Of a stretch of 64,000 nt of DNA, positions 11,728 through 23,400 are shown piece by piece. Position numbers and translations under genes: made by a program. Under the pieces are notes generated by a model. The model searched no databases and had not been told where the DNA came from. It was given only the letters and a program-made list of their open reading frames with translations. Each line of letters begins with the position of its first letter. Positions within the stretch are counted from its first letter, which is position 1. This stretch comes from Rhizoclosmatium globosum (taxonomy: Eukaryota; Chytridiomycota; Chytridiomycetes; Chytridiales; Chytriomycetaceae): NCBI GenBank assembly GCA_002104985.1, contig MCGO01000011.1, positions 434,001 through 498,000 of the forward strand, in the 5' to 3' direction.

Positions 11728-12052
11728 GTTTTGTTTTTTTGAAAGGTGTTCTTTTCGATTGCTTGGTTGTGTCCTGTTTTCAACTGGACCTGTCTGAAAA
11801 AAGGAAGAGGCTCGTGGGTGAGCATTTAAGGTTTCTTTATGGACGTGTTATGCTTTCTAAGAACGTAGTCTTATGGGAGAGACAGGTGCGCTCCACACAG
11901 TGAATATCAACAATGAAATTGAGGTTCAGCATCACGTTCAGACAAAGATCAGTTAGCGCACAGACACCCTTGGGTGTACATTAATAATCGACAAGAAAAT
12001 AAGTTAGGAGAGGAGAGGGGGATTTGTGATATCGTCATAATTCATCGCAAAA
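11728..12052. promoter_or_regulatory. Divergent promoter region, kinase / copper transporter
   Basis: 325 bp between the minus-strand kinase ATG (11727) and the plus-strand copper-transporter ATG (12053). It must contain both promoters. No individual transcription-factor site is claimed. Confidence 0.5.
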
Positions 12053-13499
12053 ATGACTCTTGATTGCGTTTTAGAACCTTGGACACCTGGTTGTGAAGCG
12101 TACGAGCTACCCTCTGCAAATGTGACCTCATCAGTTACACGTCTGTGTCAATCTATGGACTGGATGCCAGGTAATGTCGTCGACATCAAATTCCAGACAA
12201 GCTAAACAACCCTAAAGGATGCTCGGTGGCTAAAATGTGCGAGGCCACACCGAACTTACCCCACTGCAACCCGTTTTCTGTACTTGCTGATATTTGTCGC
12301 TATGATATGCCTGGAATGAAGGGCTGCTTCGAGTATAAGAACATGTGCAACACACAAAGTACGACTCAGCTTTCTTAAGTGCCTCCTCTGCGTACTGAAC
12401 AGTATCACCAGACTCTGTCGTGCAACAATGCAAGACGTACCCGCCTCTTCCGTACCTGACCACCACGAAAGAGGCGAAACAGCATGTGCAAAGCATATGC
12501 CATTCTATGCCAATGGATGGATGTGAACTGTGTCCAACCGCTACTGCTGGTAAGCTCAATAGTCTTATCGATGAGGATGATCACTCTGCGTGCGGAGGCG
12601 GCGGTTCAATGAAAATGGCTCAAAATCCTCTCCTCGCCTTATCCCTTTCCAACACAGTGTCTACATCTTCAACAACAGCGAAAATTGCGCAATGTGATTG
12701 GTTTGGGGTGTACGCTGATTTGTGTATTCAAATGCCCGAAATGCCAGAGGTAATTGAGGGCTGCATCTTCAAATATTTACACCTGATATAGTGTATTCAA
12801 TTTTCCGCAATGTGCAACGCGACTCCCAAGTTTCCTCTGTGTCCAAACTCAGGAGCTCCATCAGATCCACGAATCCCCCTCCCACCACCGACAATGCAAA
12901 TGGTATTTCCGTTCACCCCCCACTATTTCTAACGCGCATCATAGTATTTTCACTTCAGCTTATCGGAATACATTCTCTTCAAGGCGTGGCTCCCACGTTC
13001 CACTCTCCAATTCACACTCTCATGTATTGCCCTCTTCTCGCTAGCCATCCTGTACGAATGGTTCTTGAATTTCCAAAAGCAATGGGAACGTAAAGCCGTT
13101 CATGAATACCAGTCGCTATTGCTTTCTCTTCGGGCGAATGCGGCGGCTACGGTTCACGAAACTCGGCCAGGGAGAAGCAGTGTTACCGACACGGAAGAAG
13201 CGCAGGCGTTGTTATCTCCACGACGCAGACGAAGGTTACCCAACGCAGAAGCGCGTATGAAGCTAGCGCAAATTCGTATGATTAAAGGGTTTTTGAGAGT
13301 GGTGAGCTCGACCGCAGGATATATGTTGATGCTCGTTACCATGACATACAACGTATTACTCTGTTTAAGTGTCGTTGTGGGTTTTGGTGTTGGAAGTTTC
13401 CTATTTCACTTTGAAGGACTTGAAATGATTCGAAGTGATGAAGGAGAAGATGAATTATTGGTTGGGGATGGTGAGGGAGATCATTCCTGTTGCGGATAG
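12053..13499 (+). CDS. Ctr-family copper transporter with Met/Cys-rich ectodomain
   Basis: High-affinity Cu(I) importer. The long N-terminal part, spread over several exons, has repeated Met/Cys motifs: MDWMPGC, YDMPGMKGC, HSMPMDGC and CIQMPEMPE; these are candidate extracellular copper-binding modules. The Ctr core follows at about 12945-13080: YFHFSLSEYILFKAW, then ALFSLAILYEWFLNF (TM1). A basic cytosolic loop (LLSPRRRRRLP) precedes TM2, GYMLMLVTMTYNVLL with the MxxxM pore motif, and TM3, VVVGFGVGSFLF with the GxxxG packing motif. The protein ends in an acidic tail and CCG, matching the CC-type copper-binding tail of the family. The start at 12053 is the first ATG giving the Cys-rich frame. 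Exon joins in the ectodomain are approximate. Confidence 0.85.
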
Positions 13500-13597
13500 A
13501 TTGTTGACTTCATAAAGATAATTGATATAATTTCGGTAAGATTGATACTTTCAACGATAAACATGGACGATCTGCCAGATTCACAACTTTATTCAAC

Positions 13598-16110
13598 TCA
13601 CAACCATGTCCTATTCGCGTATTCCAGCGTTTTGACGGTTTTTCCACATGAATTTAACTCCACCTTCTCAACCCCAACTTTCTCAACACCACTTCCCTCT
13701 TTCTGAATATCCTCAATCACGCTCCCAGCTTCAATATTTAGAAGAGAAGTGCGTTCCTCCAAATCCATCAAAATTCGAATATGGTCCCCTGTCAAACTAC
13801 TTGATTCAATTAGCGACTTGATATTCGCCACAGCCGTCGGGAGTAAGAAACCAGTTATCTTTAATTTGAAGGCCGTTTGTCTCGCTAATCGCTTTGTGCT
13901 GGATGTTCGAATGGCCTCCACGTCAGTCGATTCGATTTGTTCGATTTTGACAATCTGGTCACATTATTATAAGCTGAAGTCAAATAAATATCATGTTCAC
14001 CCACATCGGCAAGTTTGATTGACGCGTTCAAAAATGGAGAAGGCGAAATCAAAACTGGTTGATGGAGTGCCCGCCTTTCCACACTTTGTTCGACCCATGT
14101 CAAAAGGTAGTCATGCAATTGTTTCAGAGACTCCATTCCAGTAAAGAGTAGCTGGAGTGGAGCTTGGTGGTGGTCGGTTTTTGATATCCTATGGAATAAT
14201 CAATGGTTTGAAAACAGAGGCTCAGTACTTACGTGCGTCCCGGTTGCAAATGCTCCATTTCTTTCAACTCTTTCTTTGTTTCTTGTACCTCTGCTTCGTT
14301 AATTTCTTCATTTGGAGTGTATTTGCTTTTGACTTTGGCAGGAGCAATGATCATCTTAAACTTGATTTTTTTTGAGATCAGAGCTCCTCTCAATCCAGAA
14401 TTCGCTTTCGTTAACAATGCACGATAATCACTTGTAGTATTTCCTGCAAATTCGGGACTTTGGAACAGTACAGTAAACTCAGAGTTCATGTAGTAAAAGT
14501 ATTCCGAATGCCCTTGTTCCAATGAAGCGAAAACAGATTTGAATGATTGACGCCTGGGTCCGACAAAGGATCAGTTTCGTTCATTATCCATACATTCGTA
14601 AATTACCACTCCTCTTCTTTCGCTGTGAAAAAAGCCAGCTCACTCTGCTCAAAAGGTTTCAAGGCAGTCCCCGATTTAATGGCAAGAATTCTTGTCATCA
14701 ACCCAACGTGTGTAGGTGCTTTTGGTCCATTTGGATAAACGTGTGAAACCAGATTCGCATCAAACTGGGCTTTAAGGGGCTAATCTGAAGATTAATACAA
14801 ACCCACCTCATCAATAGCTTTTGCTTACCAGCGAACGTAGAGGGGTCTTTTGGATATGATGATGTATTGTTGAATATCGTTCTGCCTCGGTTCTTTCCTT
14901 AAACCAAGGTTGACATTCCGATGAAATAAGAACCATTCCAGTTTTAAGCGAGTAATCCAATAGAGGAGCCTGTGTAGACTGTTATCACTGGAAGTAGACG
15001 AAATGAAAACAAACCTCAACTGCTGAGTCCATGGGATCAAATTCAAAATCGTTCTGGTGTTCACGAGAGTATCAGATGATCGAAAATTATTGGACATCAC
15101 CTACCGTTATCGAAGATTCCGTATTTTGGTGTTCCATAACTTGATCAGCTGGCTTCACATCTGCCTTGGTTACAGGGATCTGGTCATTCGAATTTACGCT
15201 CGCGTCTACTTTACGCGACATTGTAAATGCATCATTACAAGAAGTGAAAGTCTGTTTCTCAAAGCTGGCTGCCTTCTTGTCCACCAGAATGGAAAACAGT
15301 CGAGGTTTGGCACCAGTCTCGATTTCCATATTGCTGGATTCAGCAACTGAATTCGTACGCGATGGTCCAGGATCAGCAGGACGAGCAGTCGTTTCGGCAG
15401 AAGCCGCTGCTGCCGAAGCCATTCGAAACGCGTGTACATCCTCATCTTCAGGCGTACACTCCAAATCTGACATACAATCATCTCCAGCGTCGTCTTCGTC
15501 ATCTTCTTCCTCCTCCTGCATTACCGGAGCAAGTCTTCCCACAGGTTCTTTAGTCAATGGAGCACGCTTCGCCCATGGCGATGTTTGCAAGACATTCGGA
15601 GACGAGTTATAACGAGTCATGAGTCTGTTTGCGACAGGGAACGAGACTGTTGATGATTCGATTGACGCGAGGACACCAAATGGGTTCTTTTTGGCTTGTT
15701 TCGCAAGCGGTTGTCCAAGAGAAGATGACATCGAAAAAGGATTTGTGTTGCGGATTGTGGTGGTTGTTGTTGTTGCTGGAGCAGTGATTCGGGCTGGACT
15801 GGTTGTCATTGGTAGATTCACTTTCTTCACTTCCTCCTTCATTTTAGAAGCCTCATTCAGTTGAGCCGGTGAGACAGTGATTTGTTTGACAGGTTGAGTC
15901 TGAGGAGGTACTACAGAGGCTCCAGCTGAAGCAGAGCTTGCAAGCCGTTCTCTGCGATGCTTTTCCTGAGGTGGATTGGTTATGCATGAAGGAGAGTAAC
16001 GTAGAAGTTACCCTCAATTCGGCAAGACTTAATCCACTTCCTTTTGTCTTCTTCGCAGCGGGGGCATCAGCGTCCGTTGTGCTACTTCGTTTCGTTTTGC
16101 TTTGGAGCAT
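13598..16110 (-). CDS. DONSON: DONSON / Humpty-dumpty family replication protein
   Basis: DONSON assists CMG helicase assembly and replication-fork stability in the nucleus. The start at 16110 gives a basic N-terminus (MLQSKTKRSSTT...AAKKTKGSGLSLAEL). A large, mostly disordered exon (about 15842-15087) has an acidic patch (EEEEDDEDDAGDD) and a short NPF motif (KNPFGVLAS). The conserved DONSON segment is at about 14500-14340: EYFYYMNSEFTVLFQ, then LTKANSGLRGALISKKIKFKMII, matching the family's FTVLF...RGLR...I.F order. C-terminal exons at 14136-13598 carry MESLKQLHDYLLTWVEQ and the final LPTAVANIKSLIES block. At least five short introns. The gene is absent from budding yeast; its presence fits an early-diverging fungus. 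Confidence 0.75.
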
Positions 16111-16279
16111 CTTTGTTCGGACATCTTCCAGAAAAACCAGACAAATAAACGTATGTTCTCTGCAAGTTTATCATATTCATTTCAAATCATGGATTCTGGC
16201 TGAATTTGATTCGTGGAAGAAGTCAAGGGGGAAAACTTCTTTCTCCATTGTCCATTTCCATCATTGTCGACACCTTGTT

Positions 16280-17169
16280 ATGAGTTCCCGCTTGAGCGAT
16301 AGGGATTTCCTGTCCGTCATTATTAATACTGCTACAATAGCTATGGATGTACTTGAAGTAATAATATTTTGTGTAGCTGTATTCCGGATCAAAGACGTTC
16401 CATTCGCACAGTCCCTCACATATACCCCATTCCTGCTAGCTATGCTTGCATTTGCTGCTGTTCTCACATTGCTGCCTGTTTTTCACACGTTTGCTATGTA
16501 TAATAATCATGATATATCTCTGGATCATCTCAACTTCACGTGTCTAAATGTGGCCGTCTGTATAATACAATCAGCATGTGAGAAATGTTTTAGAACAGGT
16601 TGCGATTGTTTACCATTCTTCATTTAGATGTTCTATACAGTTGGTTCCGATCGCAAACAATCTTGAAAATCAAGATGTCTGGGAAAAAGTACCACTTTTG
16701 GTTTGTTCCTCTTGTCGCAATCATTGAAATTGCTATCGTGTCTCAAATTGGACTACTTTTTATGCAATACCTCTTTCCAAACGTAAATTTAAGCAGCAGC
16801 ATTTCCATGACAGTATCTACCACTGTCGGAGCAACGATTGTCATCTTTGATCTTGCCATGTTGCTTATATTTTATCAGTTCTTGAATGATACCAAAGTCG
16901 AGTTCCAAACGTATGATGATCGACTATCCTGTATATCAAAATACGGCTTCATTTGTAATTTCCTCAGTATACTTGCACTTGGCGTCTATGTGACTCGTGC
17001 AGTTATCGGTAGAACGGCGTATAATGCAAATGTCTTATTATCATTTGTCTACGTAATCTTCAACTTGATATTCTGTGCGTTGTTGAAGATGAAATACGAT
17101 CTACTTGTCCTCGATGCAGCAGCAAGCAATGCGAATGAGAGCACAATAAAAGGAGTGGATAAGCTCTAA
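16280..17169 (+). CDS. Polytopic membrane protein, unknown function
   Basis: Two exons, about 270 residues. The ATG at 16280 follows an in-frame open stretch with no protein character. Hydrophobic segments in order: VLEVIIFCVAVF, FLLAMLAFAAVLTLLPVF, (intron about 16550-16628), FVPLVAIIEIAIVSQIGLLF, TVGATIVIFDLAMLLIFYQF, FICNFLSILALGVYVT, VLLSFVYVIFNLIFCALL. That gives six or seven transmembrane helices with a short charged tail. No family motif is recognised; a GPCR-like or small-transporter fold is possible but unproven. The exact donor of the intron is uncertain. It ends 27 bp before the PNKP start. Confidence 0.65.
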
Positions 17170-17196
17170 AGAAAAACATAAATCTTGATTTGAAAA

Positions 17197-18592
17197 ATGC
17201 CACCAAAACGAAGCGTCGAGTCACCATCTGCCCCACCAAAGAAAACGCATCCCTTCTTTGCAGCGAAAGAGAAGAAGGAAGAAATCGGAAACCTCGAATG
17301 GAAAGTCATTGGCAACTCTCTCCTCGTTGGAACGCGTGGTCTACAGACTCCTTCAGCAACCATCGCAGCCTTCGACTTTGACGGAACAATCACACTCGCG
17401 AATGGAACCCACGTCTTTTCAAAGAGCCCAGACGATTGGATGTGGGTTGCAAAGAACACCAGAGAGAAGCTCTTGGATGCACACAAAAGGGGCTTTCGGA
17501 TTGTGATCTTGTCCAACCAGAAGGGTCTGTTGGATGAAGGCAAGAAGGCGGCTGCGTTCTCAAAAGAGGCTATCTTCAAGGGGAAGGTGGCGAATGTGGC
17601 GGGTGAGTTTACCAGAACCTCCTCCACAACCTAATGACAACCGCCCAACTAGCCTCACTTGACATTCCATTACTTGTACTTGCTGCACTCGATGACAGTG
17701 AATACCGTAAACCACAAACTGGAATGTGGGACTACCTCGTGTCACATTGCAATGGTGGTATTTCACCAGACCTTGAAAAGTCTTTCTACGTGGGAGACGC
17801 GGCCGGAAGGCCTGATCGAACAGTCGGAGGAAAAGTTTTTAAGAAGGATCACTCAGCTGCCGACTACAGAATGGCTTTGAATTTGGGAATCACATTCCAT
17901 GTTCCTGAAGCCTTCTACGAGATGGACCCATTGGCGACTAAACATCTCCCAACATGGGATTTTGATCCACTCAATTTCGTAACCACTGATGAACTGTATA
18001 TTCCTTCTGATATTCCATTAATCCCAACTGACCTCGACGGCCCAGAGTTAATCCTCCTCGTGGTAATGAATACTCTAACGAATATCCTTGATGCATCATC
18101 TCATATCGAATTCAGGGCCCACCAGCCTCAGGAAAGACGTCGTTCACAAAGAAACACCTCCTCCCCAAAAACTACGTCCACATCAACCAAGACACATTGA
18201 AGGACCGCAAAAAATGCATCAAAGGCACTATCGAATCGCTGAAAGCTGGCAAATCCGTAGCCGTGGACAACACGAACCCTACAGCAGCAGTGCGCAAGGA
18301 ATACATAGCCGCTGCAAAGGAATGCGGTGTCACGCGTGTCCGCGCGTTTTACTTTACAGCGTCGGTTGATTTGTGCCTGCATAACAATTATGTTCGTGCA
18401 AAGTGGACAAAAGGCAAGGGGAAAGGCATCGAGAGAGAACGCATTTCTACAATTGTATTTCACACGTTCCGCAAGAACTTCGAAGAACCTAATGTGGATA
18501 AAGAAGGGCTCGTTGAAGTGCGTAAGATCAATTTTGTTCCTGAATTCGAGAGTGAAGAGGAGAAAGCCGTTTGGTCGAAATGGTATCTTTAG
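17197..18592 (+). CDS. PNKP: Bifunctional polynucleotide kinase 3'-phosphatase
   Basis: DNA end-healing enzyme: removes 3'-phosphates and adds 5'-phosphates at strand breaks before ligation. The short N-terminus lacks an FHA domain (as in fission-yeast Pnk1) and carries KKTHPFFAAKEK, a possible degenerate PCNA-interaction motif. The HAD phosphatase has IAAFDFDGTI with both nucleophile aspartates, IVILSNQKG, YRKPQTGMWDYL and SFYVGDAAGRP. The kinase domain has the P-loop GPPASGKTSFTKKHL at about 18115-18160, HINQDTLKDRKKC and VAVDNTNPT, and ends WSKWYL. Introns fall near 17600-17650, where the frame passes from KVANVA to SLDIPLL, and near 18050-18115, just before the P-loop. Catalytic residues look intact. 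Confidence 0.95.
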
Positions 18593-18622
18593 AAATAAAC
18601 AGTCAGTTTTATTCCTTTCGAA

Positions 18623-19666
18623 TTATATGACTACGCAAGATAGGGTTATATTTGACTTGATGCCTGCGATTGTTTGAAAGAGTTGGCTCTGAGCTCCAGA
18701 AAACCTTTCCCGAACCACAACCTCATATCCATCGTCCTCTCGATACAAACTTGTCGGAATACTGAAACTCATGATTGGATATTCTTCGTCTCCCAACCTA
18801 TTCATCAAGACATCAGAACACTCCTCCATCTCATCAAAATAACTCACCCCAGAACTTTCCCTACATCCACCAATAAGCGCCCACAAACTTTAAATACAGT
18901 CAAGGGACATTCAGCAAGGCAATTGCTCGTGTTCCCTTCCATAGGCTCATGCGCATGTGTTCCCAAAGTGTACACGACGGGGTAGCCCAGGAGGATTCCT
19001 GAAATTGATGCAATTATTGGACTGCGCGACCAGTTCCTCTTATCAATTATTAAGACGTCTGGCTCGATGAGTGACTTGTAGATGTCAGAGAATATGGAAG
19101 TGATCAGTGTTACTTCCGCGGGTTCGCTGAACTACATATATTCCAGTCAGTGTTGTGGTTGGAGGTATAAAGTGTTTACCATGGGCGTTTGGTTTGTTGA
19201 TTCTATGTTGATGAATTGACGGTCTTGGAGTGTTGCATTGAAGGAAGTGATCATCAGTTGATGGTTATAGAAATATAGGTCTTCTGCGAGAAAGAGACAG
19301 CGAAGATGCAGGAAATCTGAACATTAGATGTATATGATGAGGTTCTATGTATACAGTATGCACTACTGTAAAAACTAACAAGGTTTGACAGCGTCCAAGA
19401 ATCGTTGTACTTCATCGATTTCAGCAAAGAAATAGTCTAAGACATTTCATTTCAGTTTGAATGTGCGGGACAATCTCGAAGGTACCGTTCAAGAAACAAG
19501 GTCGAAGGCCATAAGCTACCACCAGCACATCTGCATATAACGCTTAGTTACAAAACAGAGGAGTACGAACGTTACCCAGCACAAATAGAGATACTCGCTT
19601 GCTTCTCTTTCCCTTGAATGCTGAACGGAGATGTGAGACAGCAGCATCAAGAAGACGTTTTGGCAT
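18623..19666 (-). CDS. DUF4504 / C1orf74-like protein
   Basis: Five or six small exons starting MPKRLLDAAVSHLRSAF at 19666. Recognisable blocks: DVLVVAYGLRPCFLNGT, DYFFAEIDEVQRFLDAV, DFLHLRCLFLAEDLYFYN, FINIESTNQTPM, then EVTLITSIFSDIYKSLIEPDVLI, GYPVVYTLGTH with NTSNCLAECPLTVF, and a final exon YFDEMEECSDVLMNRL...TIAGIKSNITLSCVVI. The Gly-Tyr-Pro-Val-Val-Tyr and Asn-Cys-Leu blocks in this order resemble the UPF0739 (human C1orf74, DUF4504) family, whose function is unknown. The assignment rests on memory of the family pattern and is moderate; the splice model is sound because donors and acceptors keep one frame. Confidence 0.55.
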
Positions 19667-19933
19667 TGGAAAAACAAAACAAAGAGTATCAGAGAAGTGA
19701 TTGTATTTATTATATATACGGTGAGAGTTGGGTATGCAGAACTGACATCACTTGCTCGCTGCAATGTAGAGAACTATTGGAAACAAGGTCAGTAAGGTTG
19801 AACTGATAGTGCAGAGGATTCATCTCTGGAGCGCCTGTTCCCATTCATATGATTCCAATCCCAGATTAATGGAGTTTCTTGTCAGCTTCCTTGAATCCAG
19901 ATTTAGGTTGAAGTCATGAACCATGAAGACATT

Positions 19934-20467
19934 CTACTTCGTATAATCTAACGCAGGCTCACAGCTCCGTACAATAATCACATGGAGCTCCTCCAAATGA
20001 ATCGACTGCGTTCCATCGAGTCCTCCACCAAGTCCTCCATTAACTTGTCTTCAAGCAGAGAACGAACCATTGTTTCCACGAATGAAGGCATCACCATATT
20101 TGTTTTTCAAGTCTCCGCCGACGTACTCTTCCGTTTGTTCCATGGCGATGTTCTGTTTATGACGAGTTAGTGTCAGTGGGTTGTGCAGCTGCGGAGCAAG
20201 TCCTCTCGCTCAGCCTCTCTCTCTAGCCATCCTCCCAACTTTGAAGCCTTCACTCTCCTTCCTCTTTCTTCGTCCTAGTTCCTCGATGGAAACAACTGCA
20301 AGGGCCAGCCAACTCAAACTCACCATGTACCCATCCAGACAGGCCAACACGCCACGGTACTCGACACCTGAATTCAGGCGAACAACGACACGACTTCCAA
20401 TCGCAGCCCCAAGAAAGTCAGATGGAGTCTTTTTTGTTTGTTTTGGTTCGTCTCCGTTGTCGGCCAT
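19934..20467 (-). CDS. LSM6: U6 snRNA-associated Sm-like protein LSm6
   Basis: Component of the LSm1-7 (mRNA decay) and LSm2-8 (U6 snRNA) rings. Exon 1 from the ATG at 20467 encodes TPSDFLGAAIGSRVVVRLNSG and YRGVLACLDGYM, the Sm1 motif with the near-invariant LSm6 sequence. After an intron whose read-through is rich in Ser/Leu, exon 2 (about 20125-20050) encodes NIAMEQTEEYVGGDLKN and KYGDAFIRGNN, the Sm2 motif. A short last exon appears to end at a TAG at 19934-19936; that final join is tentative. Divergent from the UBXN7-type gene, with only 168 bp between the starts. Confidence 0.9.
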
Positions 20468-20635
20468 TGTTGGTGTTGGAAAAGAGTTTAATCTTCAAAA
20501 CAAGACTTGTAAAACAGAAAAGATAGATGGAAATAATAATAAATACATCAAGTAATGTCTAATGAGTAGGCGAGAAAATGAGAGAAAGTTACTGAGAAAG
20601 CGGCGCGTCCAAGCCAACGCACAACCAACAAAAAG

Positions 20636-22528
20636 ATGCAACAAACACGCCAAATGGATACTGACGAAGACACACTCGCAACATTCATCGGCATCACGGA
20701 CGCCGACAGCGAGACAGCCAAGTCGTTTCTGCGATTGGCCGACGGAAGCCTCGATCTCGCCGTGTCCATGTTTCTTGAACACGGCGCTTCGTTTGTTGCA
20801 CCGCGTTCGTCTGCTCCTTCTTCGACAAACAACTCTGCGTCAACAAACACCAACACAACACAACCAACACCAACAACGACACTGTCCGCGCGGCAATCGC
20901 TCCAAAGGTCGACACTCTCGTCGGAAACGGATACAGCGACAACCTCCACTTTTACCAGGGCGGCGATGACGACGACCCAATGCTCGACGACCCGGTCGCA
21001 ATGGCTTCGTCTTTCTCAAATCGCCAATTCGCTGGTGGCGTCAGAGGCCGCGCTTTCAATGCCGCCTCGTCTCTTCAGCGGCGAGAGGGCCTTCAACGAC
21101 CCACTCTCCGTCGATCCACAGACGCAAAGGCTACGAAACTCGCAAAAATGTTTGCTACTCCCTATGAAATCATGTTTGATGGCGACTGGGAATCGGTGCG
21201 TCTTTCTGTACTAGCACTTGCTCCCAAGTCCTGACACTAAACAACATAATTCATTTGAAGGCCCGTGAATACGGTCAAGCAACGTCAAAATGGATTCTCG
21301 TCACAGTCTCTGACCGCACAGAGTTTCAATGTGAAGCTCAGAAACGTGATTTGTGGAATAACGCACTTGTTCGCGAAATGATTTCTGCTCACTTTGTCTT
21401 TTTGTTTGTGAGTACCTAGTCTACTCTGTAAAATGCGATGAGAGAGTTGAATTGGCGTGTCGAATTGATGTGTCGAAGTGGAGGATGTTGTTGAAATCAA
21501 GGAATCTCGCCTCTCATATTACATGTCGCTTCCGCAATCCTAACGCCTTCAAATACACAGTATCCTTCAGAATCAACGGAGGGAAAATCTCACATGAGCT
21601 TCTATCGAGTTAATTCGCTTCCTTACTTTGCCATCGTGGATCCCGAACAGGCGAGAGCATGAAAGTATGGAACAATTCACCAAAGAAGGAAGAACTCGTC
21701 CAAGAATGTGAGTCTTTTTCAAACTATCCTAAAAGCACGAAATTCGGCTAAATCGTTTCTTTTAGTCGCCACCTTCCTTGACACTTACTCTCTGGACAAT
21801 TTCCGTGCGGCCCAAAGCGAAAAGCAGTGAGTCTTTTGTTACTGATAAACTTGCGACTCAATTTTTGAAAAACTCTCTTCGGAAACAGGACACTTCCGTT
21901 GGTGCCTTGTCAGAAGAAGACCAACTTGAGCTTGCTATTGCAGCATCACTTGGTGCATCCATCGGCTCTACCTCCAACAAGAAGGAAAAGGAAGTCATTT
22001 ACGTCGATGACGATGACGATGATGACGAAGAATTTCATGTTGCGGAAGAAGATGAGAAGGATGAGGATATCGAGATGGATGGTAAGTTCTTCTCAAGTGG
22101 ACCCGGCTGTTGGTTAATCTCAAGGACATCCAGTATGGCAGTCAATTCCAAATACTATTGGCGCGGAGCCAGAGCAATCGCCAAGTGTGACACGATTGCA
22201 GTTTAAGCTGCCTGGTGAGTCTTTATTCTTTCCTTTCTTAATTGCTTACATTTTATTGAGATGGAACAAGACTCGTCCGCAAATTTGCCAAATCTGACAA
22301 AGTACGGTCGCTATTTGCTTTCATCAAGATGAGTCTACAGCAGAAGGATGTGATGGATAAATTTGAGGTTCGTACGTTTTTGTATCATATCATACAACAG
22401 CTCATCAACTCATCCGTACTTTACCTCAGTTGTTGAACTTCCGAGATGCATTGTATGAGAAACTGGACCAGTCTTTGGAGGAGGCAAAGGTGCTGAATTC
22501 GTCAATCACTGTTGAGTTGAAGGAATAA
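20636..22528 (+). CDS. UBXN7: UBA-UAS-UBX p97/Cdc48 adaptor (UBXN7/Ubx5 type)
   Basis: Links ubiquitylated substrates to the Cdc48/p97 ATPase. Domain order matches UBXN7: an N-terminal UBA-like domain (LATFIGITDADSETAKSFLR, LADGSLDLAVSMFLEHG), a linker, a UAS thioredoxin-like domain (KMFATPYEIMFDGDWE, then AREYGQATSKWILVTV and FQCEAQKRDLWNNALVREMI), an acidic stretch (DDDDDDDEEFHVAEEDEKDEDIEMD at 22000-22080) and a C-terminal UBX domain (FKLPDGTRLVRKF, VRSLFAFIK, LLNFRDALYEKL). A frame change is needed between about 20800 and 20880 in a Thr/Asn-rich repeat with no obvious intron, so one base may be missing there. Starts at 20636 or the next ATG, 20654. Confidence 0.88.
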
Positions 22529-22620
22529 TCGAAACGGGGGCTATTGATTCGAGCTATTTGCATATTTATGCTCTGATTGAAACGGGAAAGATACATTATC
22601 AAAACATATTATCAACAAGT

Positions 22621-23080
22621 TTATCTATCGTCTTCATCATCATCCAGAGTTGGATTACATAACATAATGATTGCAGCAACAGCAGCAACCGCCGGCACAA
22701 CAAGCCCAGCCCCTGACTTGGTCGTAGTTGCAACCGCAGCCGCTGTAGTAACCACGGCACTTGCATTCGTCGCCGCCATCCCCGGAACATTCACGTTCAC
22801 ACACCCCCTCAAATACAAATCATATACCTGCCCACCGCATTCAAGCTTCAATCAAATCCGCAGTACAGAAACACTTGTATCCCGCCTCCGTGTAAGCTGC
22901 GCCTTTTTTGGCGTTCTCGGGGGTTGGAGTGATGATGTTGGCGGCGAGGTTGCAGCTGTAGATTGCACCACTGACTTTCACTTGGGTTACGGAGAAGTCC
23001 GTTGGGCAGGAGACGGTTTGGGTTGTTTGCGCGGATACGGATGATGCAGCGAAGAGAGCGGCGAGAGTGAGTAGTTGCAT
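22621..23080 (-). CDS. Small secreted GPI-type protein (frame break)
   Basis: Signal peptide MQLLTLAALFAASSVSAQ at 23080, mature cysteines in VSCPTDF, YSCNLA and KCFCTADL, then an apparent one-base frame break near 22845. Reading resumes as ECGGQVYDLYLRGCVNV, an Ala/Thr-rich linker and a C-terminus AGLVVPAVAAVAAIIMLC like a GPI signal. The CFC motif and layout match the other small secreted proteins of this window. Without the shift the protein would stop at 22841 and lack its anchor. Confidence 0.6.
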
Positions 23081-23400
23081 TCTGTAATGGAATTATTTTG
23101 GGGCTTGTCTTCAAATTGCAAATAATTGCTGACCAAGCTCGGCAAGTCCATTAACTATGAAGAAGAAGAAAAAGGGCGTTATTTATCCATGGGGCAAATT
23201 GATATACCTATGTAATCAAATAGTGCATCTGAGCAGTAAACGCATTTGAGTAGCAGTCCTTAATACTGGACAGCGTGTAGCGAACCAATCATCTCACTTG
23301 CCACCATTATTGTTGACAAAAGTAGTCGAATTTCTTGAAACTGGATCAAAATCGAGAGCAGAAAGATAATGTATTGGTAAAGAAAAGAGAGAAAGAATAA
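23081..23400. other. Intergenic region, no gene seen
   Basis: 320 bp between the end of the OTC gene and the start of the secreted-protein gene, both on the minus strand. It should hold the 3' end of nothing but the promoter of the gene starting at 23080, with AAGAAGAAGAAAAAGG purine runs. No coding potential seen. Confidence 0.5.
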
